Origin: Myrica gale
Taxonomy: Eukaryota > Streptophyta > Magnoliopsida > Fagales > Myricaceae
Assembly: GCA_963930655.1 (NCBI GenBank)
Contig: OZ005603.1
Span: 10,811,001-10,875,000 of the forward strand
Direction of reading: 5' to 3'
Length of the DNA stretch: 64,000 nucleotides
Of this stretch, positions 47,951 through 60,092 are shown piece after piece. The position numbers and the translations under genes were made by a program. Under the pieces are notes generated by a model. That model searched no databases, was not told the DNA's origin, and worked only from the letters and a program-made list of their open reading frames with translations. The first letter of the stretch is position 1. Each line of letters begins with the position of its first letter.

Positions 47951-48561
47951 TTTGGTAATTAAGCTTTCTTAATTGCTTCGTGTTCATGCCGGGATTTATT
48001 GGCTTGTAAATTTATTACATATGGGACAGGCTTAAAGTGTGGAGGTGCCGCAAACAGACAAGCTTAATTTAAGGAATAAGTATGAGAAGACATTTGTGCT
48101 AGACTTCTGCGCTTCCAGCCACCGCATGCTTCCAATGTCCGTTGAATGTTTCCACATTGATGATTCATTATTTCCAATAGTTCCAATAGATTTATCTGTT
48201 TATCATGGCTGAGACTGCTACTACCATATCAATTATCAAAGCTCTGTTTCTCTTGTCACTTTTACCGCTAGTTCTATGTCTCTTACCTCTTTATTCTTTC
48301 ATGCAGGAAAATAGAAAGAAAAGGTTACAAAAAATAATAAGTTTAACGCATTTACTAGTTCCACATGCATGTTTCAGCAAGTCAAACAAGCTGGAGCATG
48401 TAGTGTACAAGTACAGCATGCACCGGTTTGACGAAATAGTAAAACACGGTACAAACTTTTACAATACTTCAGGAATTGAAGGTTTGGGAAACAACATATT
48501 ACAACTAAAAAGCACACAATACATTATAAACGGATTAAGATGCCTTGCCCTTCACATGGCC

Positions 48562-51519
48562 TCATTTTCTATCAAACGTGATCTTCCCCAGACAACGATT
48601 AGCTTTCTCTGTCATAAAGTAAACCAACCTCTCCTTCAGATTATCGAATCCTTGGTAATAAGCTTGCCTCCATGATCTCTTAACAATGAGTGTGCCGCAA
48701 ACTCCCCAAAAGCCAACAATAAAGCCCAATATGATGCTGATGTAGAGTGATGCTGATTCAAGCTCTTCTCCAATCTTGTTTCTTGTTTGACTGTTCTCAA
48801 TTGGCGTTGCTGGGAGATCATCTTCTTCCCCTAGACATTTTGTTGAAAGAGGAGGTCCACAGAGTAAGGAGTTACCTTCGTATATGGATGGGTCATTGAG
48901 TGTTTGAAGCTGATTCCCGGATGGAATTTTCCCAGAGAATTTGTTGAATGACAAATTCAAATAACTTAAGGAAGTCTAAAAAGTCAATTCTTGAGGAAGA
49001 GAACCAGAAAGTGCATTTCTTGAAAGATCAAGTGATAATAAATTGTGCAAATTCCCAATTCCCTTGGGAATTTTTCCGGTAAGATGATTCCTTGATAGAT
49101 TTAGGTTGACCAATAGAGAGAGGGTGGTTATATTCTCAGGTATTTCTCCTGATAGATTATTACTTGAAAGGTCTATGGAATGAACAAGATAAATGGTTAA
49201 GTAGTAATAGAGAAGTTCTGTTCCTTTCATACCCACCTTCATTTGGTCAAAAAAAGTCATTGCATCTTTGTTGTTGTTTTTACTCAGGTTCCCTAGACAA
49301 TGAGGGATTCTTCCTGACAAACTATTTTGTGCGAGCTCCAATATCTTAAGACTTGAGAGAAGACATAATTCTTGTGGTATATCCCCATCAAACAAGTTGG
49401 ATTTTAGCTTCAACCTTGACAAAGCCGGTAAGCTTTCCCCTATCCATGCTGGTAGATTTCCAAAAAATTTGTTTCCTCCAAGGTCAAGAGTTGTCAAGTG
49501 TCTGTAGGTTCTGAAGAACGGAGGGAATTTGCCTTGAAGATGATTTTCACTCAATAATAATGACTGCATTGACTTCAAGTATCTCATCGAACTTGGGAGA
49601 TTTCCAGATATATTATTATTTGCTACGTTCAAGTATACTAACCTCTTTAAAGCTTTCCAAGGAAGATGGAGTCGGCCGGACAGGAAATTGTCACTCAATG
49701 AAAGATGTGATATGTACTTCAGCATCCCAATAGAAGGAGGAATTTCACCACTAAAACAATTAGAAACTAGAGCCAACGTTTCCAACTTGGGAAATAGTTC
49801 CCCGATGTTTTCAGGGAGCCGCCCGGAAATGCCCGCATCAACGAGGCTAAGAACAACGAGTTCATTTTGAGCTCGAACCCACGCCGGAAAGCTTGGGCCA
49901 ATACGAATGTGTCTTAAGATAAGATATTCCAGCTTAAAAGGAGGGACCCAGTCTGGTTTCACATCTAAAACCAATGTCCAGTTCTCGGACGGCCTAGACA
50001 AGTATAGGAATTTTAAACGGGTGAGATTCTGAAAATCAGCTCCAGTTAAGTTGCCTTCCCAAGAATTCCCACCAATGCTAATTTCAAGTAACATTGATAG
50101 GTTTCCGATGTTCTTGAAGATGGGTCCACTCATTTGATTGGCCGAGAGGTGAAGTCGTTGCAAGAACGACAGGCTTCCAATAGAATCTGGAATTGAACCC
50201 TGTAACGAACAGTAGGAGAGATCAATAATTTGCAACTTCTGAAGGGCTCCTATTGAACAGGGCAATTTTCCTCCAAGATATCTGTTACCACTCAAAGCCA
50301 GTGATTCTAGAACGCTGTTGGAACATCGAGAAAAACCATCCACCAACTCATTTATCTCCCCACTTATGTCATTCATTTGCAGATCAAATGTATGCAAGTT
50401 GCAAAGGTTAGCAAATGAACTAGGAATTGTTCCGTTGATATGGTTCGAAGATAGATCTAATTTTCGCAAGTGGATTAAATTTCCCAGACCACTAGGTATG
50501 GGACCTTCAATGAAGGAATTAGATGAAAGATCAAGCTCTTGCAAAGAATGTAGGTCAGCAAGTGCTTCAGGAATGGCACCTTGGAGAGAATTATTGGCAA
50601 GATTCAGTATCGAGAGCTCAGTCATATTTGATAGCCAGTGAGGTATTGAGGAGTTAAAATTGTTGAGCGAGAGGTCAAGGACTGAAAGCTTTGTGAAGTT
50701 GATGGAAGAAATGGAGTTAGGAAGGCTAACTAATCCGCACTCGCTTAGGTGCAACTCCTCTAAGGAGGGGAGGGTATTAACCGCCTCAAGCCAATTTGGT
50801 ACTTTCACAAGATTTGCATGCCCCAAATTAAGGTACATAAGAGAAGGAAAACCAGCGAGCCACTTTAGATTTTTTGCCTTCAATCCTTGTGAGAAAATAA
50901 ATGAAGAATCATATGCTTGATGAGGGTACTCTATATATTTCGGCCTTGGTAGATGATATGAATCAAGGTCGAGATACTGCAGCCGTGATAGGCTCCCAAG
51001 ATGGGGAGGAATAACTCCGGCAAAGAATGAGAAAGAGAGGTTGAGATAGCTCAAACTTTGAAGGGAACCCAAAAACTCGGGGATATTGTATCCACCAAAA
51101 TTATTGAGGCTTAGGTCTAAGTAACTCAAATTCTTCAAATCAAGTAAAGAAGGACTTATCTTACCCCCCAAGGACGATTTGTTGAGAGCTTCTATCCTTT
51201 CATATTGGAAATCAAATTTGGCTACTGGAAGTGGGTTTTTGAGGTCGAGCTTGACGACATGTTGTGTCCTGTTCTCACAGCCAACCCCTATCCATTTACA
51301 GCAATCTTCGCCAACCCAAGATGAGAGGCGACCTGATGGGTCTAGGAGGCTTTCTTTGAAGCTGAGGAGTGCTTTCTTCTCCACCTCCGAGCATCTGAAA
51401 GTTTGGCTGTTGGTAGCTGAAGCGGGCTTTATAGCTTGTCGGTAGGGAGCTCCCAGTGGACAAAAGGAAAAAAGCAAGAGGAGATGAGAAATGGAGGTGA
51501 AAGTGTGGGTGCCAACCAT
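48562..51519 (-). pseudogene. LRR receptor-like protein copy B, near full length with one premature stop
   Basis: Single exon. I chose the Met at 51519, which starts [20 protein letters not shown], a good signal peptide; the frame is open up to 51609. Then come the LRRNT cap ([32 protein letters not shown]), more than 20 extracellular LRRs of the LxxLxLxxNxLSGxIP type with an island region, and a TAG stop at 48978-48976 after LSRNALSGSLPQELTF. Downstream in the same frame, 48975-48562, lie the last LRR, the cap GNSLLCGPPLSTKC, an acidic spacer, a transmembrane helix with small-xxx-small spacing (ISIILGFIVGFWGVCGTLIV) and a short cytoplasmic tail. Copies A and C have sense codons (SSLT) where B has the stop. 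If translated, copy B would give an 847-residue soluble ectodomain without its anchor. Related RLPs (EIX, Cf) act with SOBIR1 and BAK1. Confidence 0.85.
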
Positions 51520-51522
51520 GTT

Positions 51523-53392
51523 GGTTATATATGAAGTGAATTGGTTGGGGAGGATACTTCGCCTTCCATACAAGATCAGTATATAAAGGCCGGATTTGCT
51601 TGCTGTCAATTAGGCATGTCACATGTGTTCAGTCAGATAAGAGTGGTTGCACCGGCGCCATTAATGGCTCTTTGAAACTTCGACGCAGGAGGTAGAATTA
51701 CTGCCCATGCATGCAGTCAATAGGTTGTGGAATGGTTATGCTCCACCGGAGTATATGATCTCGAGTCAAACAGTTATAATTAGTTAACGTTGGAAAGGTA
51801 CAGCATGTAGCTGAAGTACCTCTTTTATATTAAAAATTGAACAACTGGTGGACTTCATAGTTCACGGTAGGCGCGCGAACTTCATGTAAATCTGTTTCTT
51901 TTTCTCTTTTTTTTTTGGCATTTCATAAAGTTAGAATAGGGTTAAACTTACTTAAAGCCAAACTAATTCCAGACTGTAAAAGACGACCAGCAAAATCCCA
52001 AAAACTAGGGATAGAAAATGAATATATATATATATGAAGAAAGAGCGGATGACTGATAAGGTAGATATAAGTACAGAAATCTAGAGTAAAATTGCCAACA
52101 ACCTGGGCACAACAAACTACAGTCCACGGAAGGACCGGAAAAGGTTCACAAGGGACTGGAGAGGCCCATCTGGAAGCCGAAACAATATTTTGAGTCTGAC
52201 ATTTCTGGATACATCAGAAATTAAAATGGAAAAGATGCAAAGAAACTCAAAGACTAACATGATAAGAGGTTAGTGTTTCCTTTCATATAACTGGACACCA
52301 ATCTTCAAGTAATTTGTAGTCGGCCTGCATGATCTAGTGGAGCTATATTTCGAATTAAATGACAAAAACAACGACTTATCCAACAAAAAAAGGGAAACAA
52401 TTCGAATTAAATGGAAACGCGGGGTAGAGAAAAATGGACTGTGATGGATAAATTAAAAAAGGCTTTAGAAAATAGACTAATGAAAAAGAAGTCCCGTGGT
52501 AATTATCGTACGTTCGCCATCGGATTTGGGTATCGGAGATTGACGGCACTACTGGTCTTCTGGCAGTACCGTAAGATTGCCCTATCATGAGTTCCATCTG
52601 GGTTCCCAAAACGTGAATTACTGCAAGCGTACAAAATGGTGAAGGCCACATCCAAAGTCTAAAAGATGTGGAAGGCTGGCCGGGGTCCGGGCCTGTCAAG
52701 CCCTAATAATGTTAGTCGATTTATTCGTTTACGTTAAAGTCAATAGGCAATCCTTTGTGGCTTGAATTTTGGTTACATAGATAACCACAAAATGACTTGA
52801 ACTAAGATATATAGATAGACTATGACCATCTTAAAAAGGCTGGAAAAAAGAGATCAAATGACCAATGAAAACAAGTTTCATTACTCGATCGTGAACTACT
52901 TACACGGCGCGGCAGATCACAACATAAATAGAAGTCTAAAACGTACGTGTAGGGAGCTGGCAGAGGCCTTCTGAGGCACTATCATACTTTAAGATCAGAT
53001 ATTGAGATGTACCAAACTAATTAATTACCATTGAAGGACTTTCTCCACGTACGCAAAATTTCTTGGCTATAAATCATGTTGTCGACGAAGAAAATTAAGG
53101 ACTATGTGCCTAATGAAGAAGATCAACTTCCATTGGCTATATACGCAAACTTTCTTGACCATGACTACGAAGAAAATTAGGACTAGAAAAAGACTATTCC
53201 AAATGATCAAGAAGAAGTCCTATTGGCTCTATTGGTCCGTCCACTTTGGGTAATTTGAAGGTTTGTTTCAGTGCAAAGAATCCACGGGAGTACTTTGACC
53301 CTTGTGCAAGTATATATATAATTAATTACTCTTGAAGTTCCATGTGGGATTTAGAAAAAAAAATGTTCCATGTGGGCCGCCCATAATACTCA
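51523..53392. other. Upstream flank of RLP copy B
   Basis: TATA-like tatataaa at about 51573-51580 just upstream of the RLP copy B start. The rest is intergenic, with a T run at 51910-51918 and an AT run at 52022-52033. 52840-53290 is related to 42530-42880. No gene recognised. Confidence 0.45.
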
Positions 53393-53551
53393 GGCTGCGT
53401 TTGCACCAAATATTTCACAAAATATTTCACCAACTCCAAATAAAATACTACAATATAATCTTTCTCTCTTTCATAAAAAAATATAAAAAATTACCTCTCT
53501 TCACTTTTTTACTAAACTCAATACCAAAAATTTTACAACACAAACATAACC
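53393..53551. mobile_element. MITE, PIF/Harbinger (Tourist-like), copy 3
   Basis: 159-bp member of the family at 14673 and 44286, with flanking tca duplication (53390-53392 and 53552-53554). It lacks one internal block present in the other copies. Confidence 0.78.
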
Positions 53552-53979
53552 TCAATCACGTAGTATACTGCATGGTGGCCCCGCATAAACTATCAAACAT
53601 GCAGTTAAAGGGACCTCTAGTGATAAATATTGAAAAAATATTTTTATTATAAAACAAAATGTTGGAGGAAGGGTGAACTTTTTACCTTAACAATATTTCC
53701 TCTAATCGCGAAAGAATTGTATTATATTAAGAAACATAATAATTATAATAACAATAAACCATATTTTTTACTTCGATTTTTGTAAAAAAAAAATCTCTCA
53801 AGAGGAACATTAATAAATTTTGCTAGTATGAGGGCTAAAAGTTAAAGATTCTCAAACAATACATATCTCATGTTTCTGATTCATGAACATGCCCATTTGT
53901 TGGCATGTCTGACACATGTTAGAAAAAATGTCACTTTGAACAAGAAGATAAAAAGAATCACAATTAGATAAAAATAAAT

Positions 53980-55090
53980 AAATAATTAATTATACTTTGA
54001 ACCCACGTGATTTTGGGAAAGGAATGTCTCACATTTTGTACCATATTCTTTTATTTTTGAAACATTTCACCCATATGGTTCTGAGATGTTCTTAGGATTT
54101 GCACCCCCTCGTTTATTTATCCGTTAACACGAACGGAAATCTCAATCGTGTGCAAAATAACTTGTCCATTTTGCCCCCGACATTCAAAAAATATTAATTA
54201 CACTTTGCACCTATTAGGTTTGACGGGTTAGACACTTTGCACCCTTTTTTATTTTATTTTTGAGATATTGTCCTTCGATTTGCACCCTTGGTTAATTTCG
54301 TTGTCAAAATGAACGAAAATGTCCAGCACGTGCAAAACACATGACTCACTTGCTCATCTTGCCCCCGATATTCAAACTACTATGATTAGAACACCCTTAA
54401 TAAATCCTAAGCTCGTAATTGATGTCTCTTGTCTTCCCCTGTATGTTTCCTGTGAACTCGGAACATTCCAAGTGTTCTTTTAGTTGCCGAAACCTCTCCC
54501 ATTTTCATTGATTCGACCTCCTGAGTTCTACCCCATGTTGCAATCAATGTTTGAGTACTTTGGTGGCCCACTATCAAATCACAGTTGCACTCACGCTAGA
54601 AATGAAGAATATTGAGTTATGCGTCTATGAATTTTACGGTGTTGCATTGCGTTGGGATGTAAAAAATCTATCAATGCGTCAATTACGGAATATAGATTTT
54701 ATTAATAGTGTTATCGTCATAGCAGTTTGAATATTATGAGCAAAATGGGCTAGCAAGCCGCATGTTCTGTACGTGCCGGACATTTTCATTCATTTTGATT
54801 GCGAATCAACAAGTCCTAGAAGTTGAGGGGTGTAATGTCTCAACAATAAAATAAATGAGTGCAAAGTGTCAGAAACCCCAAACATATTGGGTACAAAGTG
54901 TAACTACCTATTTTTGAAAATCGGAAGCAGAATGGGTAAGTGAGTCACATGCATAATTAGTAATTGATACTTCATTTCATTTTGACTGAAAGATAAACAA
55001 AGGTACAAATCGAAGGGACCAGAACTAGGGAAATAAAATATCTCAAAAATAAATAAAGTAGTACAAAGTGTATTTAAGTAAAAATAAATA
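53980..55090. mobile_element. Probable non-autonomous long-inverted-repeat element
   Basis: The left part (53985-54330) carries phrases such as TTTTATTTTTGA...CATTT and GTGCAAA; the right part (54840-55085) carries their reverse complements (CAAAAATAAATAAA, TACAAAGTGTA). This gives imperfect inverted arms of 100 bp or more around a 500-bp centre without coding capacity. The words also repeat within each arm. Ends and target duplication could not be fixed. Confidence 0.45.
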
Positions 55091-55446
55091 AATAATGATG
55101 AATGCAAGGATATGGATTACGTGGCCAACGTCCATTTAATTTCCTGTCTTAAAGATTCTCTACACATCTGTTAATAATGCTTTTTTACATTATCAGACTA
55201 GGATTGCATATTGCCGATAGTTCGGAGCATGATTAGAATTTGTTGGAAGAATACATATATGAGTCCACCGATAATGTGGTTGCTTTGGTCTTATATATAG
55301 CATCTTGAAACACCTTCTCCTGCAATTTGACACATGACCAACAATTGGTTTCGGCTGACAAGGAGTGGTGTTGGTTATTGGCGTCGGTATTAGAGAAGGA
55401 TCAGCAGTACTACTGCTGCAGTGGTAGTCCGGTAGCTCTCCACGTG

Positions 55447-55860
55447 TGTGTTGGCAGTGCGTGTCATGTAAGGAGGGACCTTCAATGAAAAAATTCAATG
55501 AAAGATCAAGCTCTTGCAAAAAAAATCTAGATCTGCAAATGCTTCGGTGTAACTCCAACAAGGAAGAGAGCGTATTAAATACCTCAAGCCAATTTCGTAC
55601 TTTCCTAAGATTTGCAAGCCCCAAATTGAGGTACTTAAGTGAACGAAAACCAACATGCCACTTTAGGTTTTTGACATCCAATCCTTTAGAATAAGAAGAT
55701 GATTGAAGGTCGAGATATTGTAGCCTTGATAGATTCCCAAGATGAGGAGGGATAACTCCGGCAAAGAAAGAGAGAGAGGTTGAGAGAGCTTCTCTCCATT
55801 CATATTCGTCATCAAATTTGGCTATTGGAAGTGGGTTTTTGAGGTCGAGTTTTTGCTTCA
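55447..55860 (-). pseudogene. LRR receptor-like protein copy D, short 5' remnant
   Basis: Minus-strand translation has the post-cap segment [23 protein letters not shown] pieces (FFAGVIPPHLGNLSRLQYLD, GLDVKNLKWHVGFRSLKYLN) and then ELDLSLNFFIEGPS before homology ends at about 55470. Compared with copy B it lacks parts of the first LRRs (frame joined at EALSTSLSFFAG), loses several LRRs, and everything after. The N-terminal signal and cap are replaced at 55860 by LINE sequence. Downstream (55300-55450) it matches the 3' region below copy A. Dead fragment of the tandem array. Confidence 0.85.
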
Positions 55861-56535
55861 TCTTTGGTCGGTGATCTTTGGATGTTTATAAATCAGATGG
55901 GACTTATAGATTTGGGCTCTATGGGTTTGCAATACACCTGGACAAACTGTCGATAGGGTCAGGCTAACATTCGTAAAAAGTTGAATAGAGGCATTGCCAC
56001 TGTAGATTGGCGTAGATTGTTTCCATGTGCCTCTGTGACTAATCTTCCTATCACATCCTTTGATCATTCAAATTTGATAATTGATACTGATGGTGGCAGT
56101 AGGGCACTAGCGATTTCTTTTCGTTTTGAGGAGTTTTGGCTACAGGAGGCAGATTGTCAAAAAGTAGTATAAGAGGCTTGAAACATTCTCTATTCAAGTT
56201 CTCCTACAATGAGACTGTAAAAAAATCAAAAGCACTAAAGCATCATTGTGAGAATGGAATAAAGAACGTGTTGGGAACCTCCACAATAATATTCAGCGCC
56301 TCCACAAGGAGCTGTAATACATCCAAGGGCAATCGGCTGACAATCAAAATTGCTTATTAGAGGGAAATCTGCGCAAAGCTCTAATCAAGGAGCAAAGGAA
56401 AGAGGAACTACTGTGGAAATCAAAGTCGAGCATTCATTGGCTTACCTCTCAAGATCTTAACACAAGGTTTCTTCATGTCTCCACAATTGTTAGTCGGAGG
56501 CGGAATGCAATCGAATTCCTCAAGACGTCTACTGG
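55861..56535 (+). mobile_element. LINE fragment (endonuclease to RT linker region)
   Basis: Plus-strand reading shows INQMGLIDLGSMGLQYTWTN, then GIATVDWRRLFPCASVTNLP and DHSNLI, the C-terminal part of the L1-type apurinic endonuclease domain, then FRFEEFWLQEADCQKVV and frame-broken linker sequence toward the reverse transcriptase. Several stops and frame changes. It is opposite in strand to RLP copy D and abuts it exactly, so the insertion or a later deletion removed the 5' end of copy D. Confidence 0.8.
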
Positions 56536-57460
56536 CTCATGGCTGAATTCTCGGCTTATGGTAACATGAGAATTCATGATGAGCCAGTCGACCGCTACAT
56601 AGGTAACATGAGAGGCATGATGAGCCAGTCGACCACTACAAAGGTAACTTGAAGCAGTCGACCAATTCATGTGTTGAAGAAATCCATCAATTTAGACGGT
56701 CAAATTGGGCACGAGGTCTACATTATAAAAATATTAAAGATAATGAGTCCAATGTCTCAAAAATATAATATCATGTTGCAAAGTGTAAATGACCCCAAAA
56801 ATAAGGAGAGAGAATGTATTTAACCAAAAAAAATCCCTGGCCTAATTGGGCTTATGGACGAAGGGAAAGCGGGGTTTCCGGACACCCAAAGCACAAAGCA
56901 ACCAAAAAGTTTCAGTACTTGACACTTGTATCTTTGATGAGTTTTTCCTTGTTATAACGAACTTGGACTTTCTTTGTAAACCCAATGCTAGCTTGGGCAA
57001 GTCTCTTATATTCTTCCAACTTCCCTTTTTTGTTTTGTTTTTTAAACAATATTTTTTCTTAAATTAAATATACTTTTTACAAATGACTATTAAAATTCTA
57101 AAATTTAAAAATATTATTTTCGTTATACTTTACTCCTCAATTACTAACAAATTACACCTACCATCTTGAAGAATTCTGTTATTATGATATTGAATATTAT
57201 GCTGATGAGTGCTAAGCCACGGTTAGAATCGAATATTCACAATTCAAAGACCCAGAATGCGCAACATTATTTAAAATGAGATTATCCGAAAAACTATAAT
57301 ACTCTATTTTGCAATATGATCAACTTTGCAATACGACCCGTTTTACAGAAATTTTAAGTTCGCGAATTCCGATTCAAAGTTCGAGATTACCCGCGTTAGC
57401 CCCCACACCGTCGCCCAGGTCCGTAGCCCGGCTTCGTAAATTTTAGACTTCTGATCGTTG
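56536..57460. other. Intergenic with a short tandem repeat
   Basis: 56563-56665 holds two to three copies of a roughly 40-bp unit containing GATGAGCCAGTCGACC and GGTAACATGAGA. The remainder is AT-rich with no gene. Confidence 0.55.
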
Positions 57461-57461
57461 C

Positions 57462-57770
57462 AGGCAGGCTTTACTTAGAAAAATGCGGAGAATCTGAGCT
57501 AGAAAAGGCCGGGGAGTGCTTTTTCCTTGCTGGATGCTATGAACTTGCAGCTGATGTGTATGCCAGGGGGCAGGGGCTATTTTTCACGGAATGTCTGCAA
57601 GTTTGCACCAAGGGAAAATTATTTGACAAAGGTTTCGAGTACATTGAAAATTGGAACACAAGATGTAACTACTGGCAGCGGTGTGCTTCGAAGAGAAAAA
57701 GAAATAGAAAAAGATCAACAAGAGTTTATAGAGAGTACTGGTCGCCATTTTTATGAGCTTAAATATCAAT
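57462..57770 (+). pseudogene. Exon fragment of a TRANK1-like (TPR/ankyrin, UvrD-like helicase) protein
   Basis: After a splice acceptor (CGTTGCAG at about 57455-57462) the plus strand reads RLYLEKCGESELEKAGECFF, LAGCYELAADVYARG and FTECLQVCTKGKLFDKGFEY, matching as I recall the TPR-like stretch of large plant TRANK1-like helicase proteins. After YIENW the match switches frame and continues DVTTGSGVLRREKEIEKDQQ to HFYELK. The frame change near 57655 and absence of flanking exons show a dead isolated fragment. Confidence 0.65.
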
Positions 57771-58006
57771 ATTAATTTAGACGGAAATTGATAATTTTAT
57801 TCAATAAAATCACAATTTTATATTATTATATTTTAAAAATAATAATTCTTCATTTTACTTATTCAAAATATCAATTTCTGTCTTAATTAAAAATAAGGGT
57901 GTAAGTACACAAAGATTGTAGTTGATAGTTGATAGAATAAATGTTACAAAATCCATAATTTGTATATTTTGTCAGTATATCAATAATATGTGGGTTGTAT
58001 ATTTTT

Positions 58007-58359
58007 TATTAGACTTTACACAATATGTGAAAGGTGAGTCTAACTCAACTCCAAAAGACGCCTTCAGGAGTGAGGGATGTCACAACCTTATAAGGAGCAC
58101 ATTGACTAGTTTCTCTAGCAATGTGGGACTTCCAACACGCCCCCTCACGTGTGGCGGGAGGACATCCGAGCCAACACGTGGAAATGGGTGACGGTAGACC
58201 AGAAATTAGGAATTTTGCTTTGATACCATATTAGACTTTACACAATATGTGAAAGGTGAGCCTAACTCAACTCCAAAAGACGCCTTGAGGAGTGAGGGAT
58301 GTCACAACCTTATAAGGAGCACATTGACTAGTTTCTCTAGCAATGTGGGACTTCCAACA
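58007..58359 (-). mobile_element. TRIM (terminal-repeat retrotransposon in miniature)
   Basis: Two 131-bp direct repeats (58007-58137 and 58229-58359) differing at only a few bases, separated by 91 bp. On the minus strand each LTR starts TGTTGGAAGTCCC; directly after the upstream LTR lies TGGTATCAAAGC (58228-58217), a primer-binding site for initiator tRNA-Met with one mismatch, and directly before the downstream LTR lies the purine tract GTGAGGGGGCG. Total length 353 bp, no coding capacity. A 5-bp target duplication is not evident. Confidence 0.85.
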
Positions 58360-58945
58360 GTTCGTTTGTTCTTTTTTACAATAAAAGGATGGACTGAAAT
58401 TATATATCAATTGTCCGTGGGCCAAGAATTGGTACTAGAGTATGTATTGATTGTTGTAATTAATTTAGACAATATTAAATATTACACGACCTATTATCTC
58501 CGAATTTGGAACGATAATCATGTACAACTGTAATAAAAAAAAATTCTTTTAGTTTGACAAATATAAATAAAAGACAAAAAATAGGCCTATTATTTGAGAG
58601 GCCAACAGACACGGGGGACGAAATGTGAAGTAGAGTTGCAGTGAGGGCACATCCTTCTCGTCAATCCAATTGTGGTGACATCCAAGGTACGAGACCTCTA
58701 GAATCTGTCGAGTATCCTTGAAACCCTCTTCATATTCGGCATACCACCAAGTTCAATGATTGGTATTTTTGTTGTTGGTAGAATTCCCAACTCCCCGAGT
58801 TCGCAAGGAAATCTGCTCTTGTAAGCATTAACTACTCACGCCCGTTTGCTCCACTTCCTGCTCATACCTCCTCTAACCAAAAATTCCAAACATATACCTC
58901 GCAAAATCTTTTACTTTGCCCGCCATAACCTCCTTAGCTTCCAAG
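58360..58945. other. Intergenic between TRIM and Copia LTR
   Basis: No gene recognised. AT-rich to about 58580, then a GC-richer stretch without a clear frame. Confidence 0.4.
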
Positions 58946-59459
58946 TGTTGGCGTATAGATCCACGCCACCCAAAGTCATGATTTGCGGCTGTCACAAATG
59001 TCAAGATTTGTGAGCCGCAAATCATGCTTGTTTTCAGCTGCATCGACAGAGGAGTTAAGGCATCGAAAAAAAATATTTGCGAGCCACAAATCTTGGTATT
59101 TCTCAGGAGTTAATGCAGTGAAAGGAGAGGATTTGCAAACATCTTGACAGCTTTCAGCTACCTCTGACAGAATTAAATGCACCGGAGAAGATTTGCAAGC
59201 CGCAAATCTTGAAGATTTTCCTCACTTCACAACATTTTGTCTTTATAAATACGAACTTCTGTAAATGAGTTCGTTGTGACTCTCTGATGTAGAGCACCCG
59301 TAGGTGGAGATAAAAAGTGTACCTCTGAGTTGAGAGTTTGTAAATTTTTGGTTCTGCGAGTGAAATTAAAATACTCTCCTCCGTAGACGTAGGCAGTTGC
59401 CGAACCACATTAAATATTTGTCTCCTTGTGTTTAATGTTTTTTCGTTCCGTGCCCAACA
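58946..59459 (+). mobile_element. Copia-type 5' LTR
   Basis: 514-bp LTR bounded by TGTTGG and CCAACA. It contains a TATA-like tataaata at 59242-59249 and the typical Copia run-out (GTAGACGTAGGCAGTTGCCG, then ACCACATTAAATATTTGTCT). It is followed by the tRNA-Met primer-binding site TGGTATCAGAGC at 59462-59473. Inside the LTR a GATTTGCGAGCCGCAAATC-like palindromic word recurs several times. Confidence 0.88.
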
Positions 59460-60060
59460 AGTGGTATCAGAGCAGTTATGTTCCCAACAAGTGGTATCAG
59501 AGGCCGGTAGGTGGCCGAAATTTTCGATTTTGTATTCGGCCAAGACCAAATCCATGTCCAAATATAATTTTGGAACTAGTTGGCAATTCTACGCGACGAG
59601 ACGAGCACAAAGGTATAAATCAGAGGTCAAATGGACACTGCACGCGCCTCCACGCGCCAATAGAAGTGTATAGGCGTCTGTCCACTCTCCCCACGCGCCT
59701 CCAGCAGCCGAAAGAATGGCTCACGCGCCACCACGCGATCGGGAGGTAGAAGGCGCGTGGATACACGTGCTTGCACGTGCGGCACGCGCTCCCACGTGCC
59801 CGGGGTGAATTGTACAGTCCAAGTTGGACGGAGTCTTCGAGTCAACTCGACGAGTTATGACGAGTCATGCAGAGTCGGATCGAGTTAGAAGAGTCATGCC
59901 GAGTCGGATCGAGTTAGACGAGTCAACTCACCCGAGTTAACGGTAACGGTAACCGTTAACGCCGGTAACATCATCAGAGAATATTCTATTAAGTTGGACG
60001 AAATATGTCGTTTCTGGAAGGAATATTCCATATTCGAATTTGTTTTCTTAACACTGATTC
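59460..60060 (+). mobile_element. Internal start of a Copia-type element (truncated)
   Basis: Begins with the primer-binding site; a 20-bp junction word (CCCAACAAGTGGTATCAGAG) is present twice, at 59453-59472 and 59483-59502, a tandem duplication of the LTR end plus primer site. A short gag-like start (MSKYNFGTSWQFYATR, from 59553) is followed by GC-rich repeats (CACGCGCC words at 59640-59760; GAGTCGGATCGAGTTAGA repeated at 59871-59920). No protease, integrase or RT domain and no second LTR in the window. Confidence 0.7.
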
Positions 60061-60092
60061 CTATTGATCTGTTTTTGTTGTATGTCCATATA

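Noticed and set aside
48205..48675. 156-codon plus-strand frame with a hydrophobic N-terminus at the 3' side of RLP copy B
   Set aside because: Its second half is antisense to the RLP C-terminus and the rest is the duplicated 3' flank; the equivalent frames below copies A and C are broken, so it is a chance ORF.
50318..51445. Several plus-strand frames of 86-107 codons across RLP copy B
   Set aside because: Antisense shadows of the LRR coding sequence.
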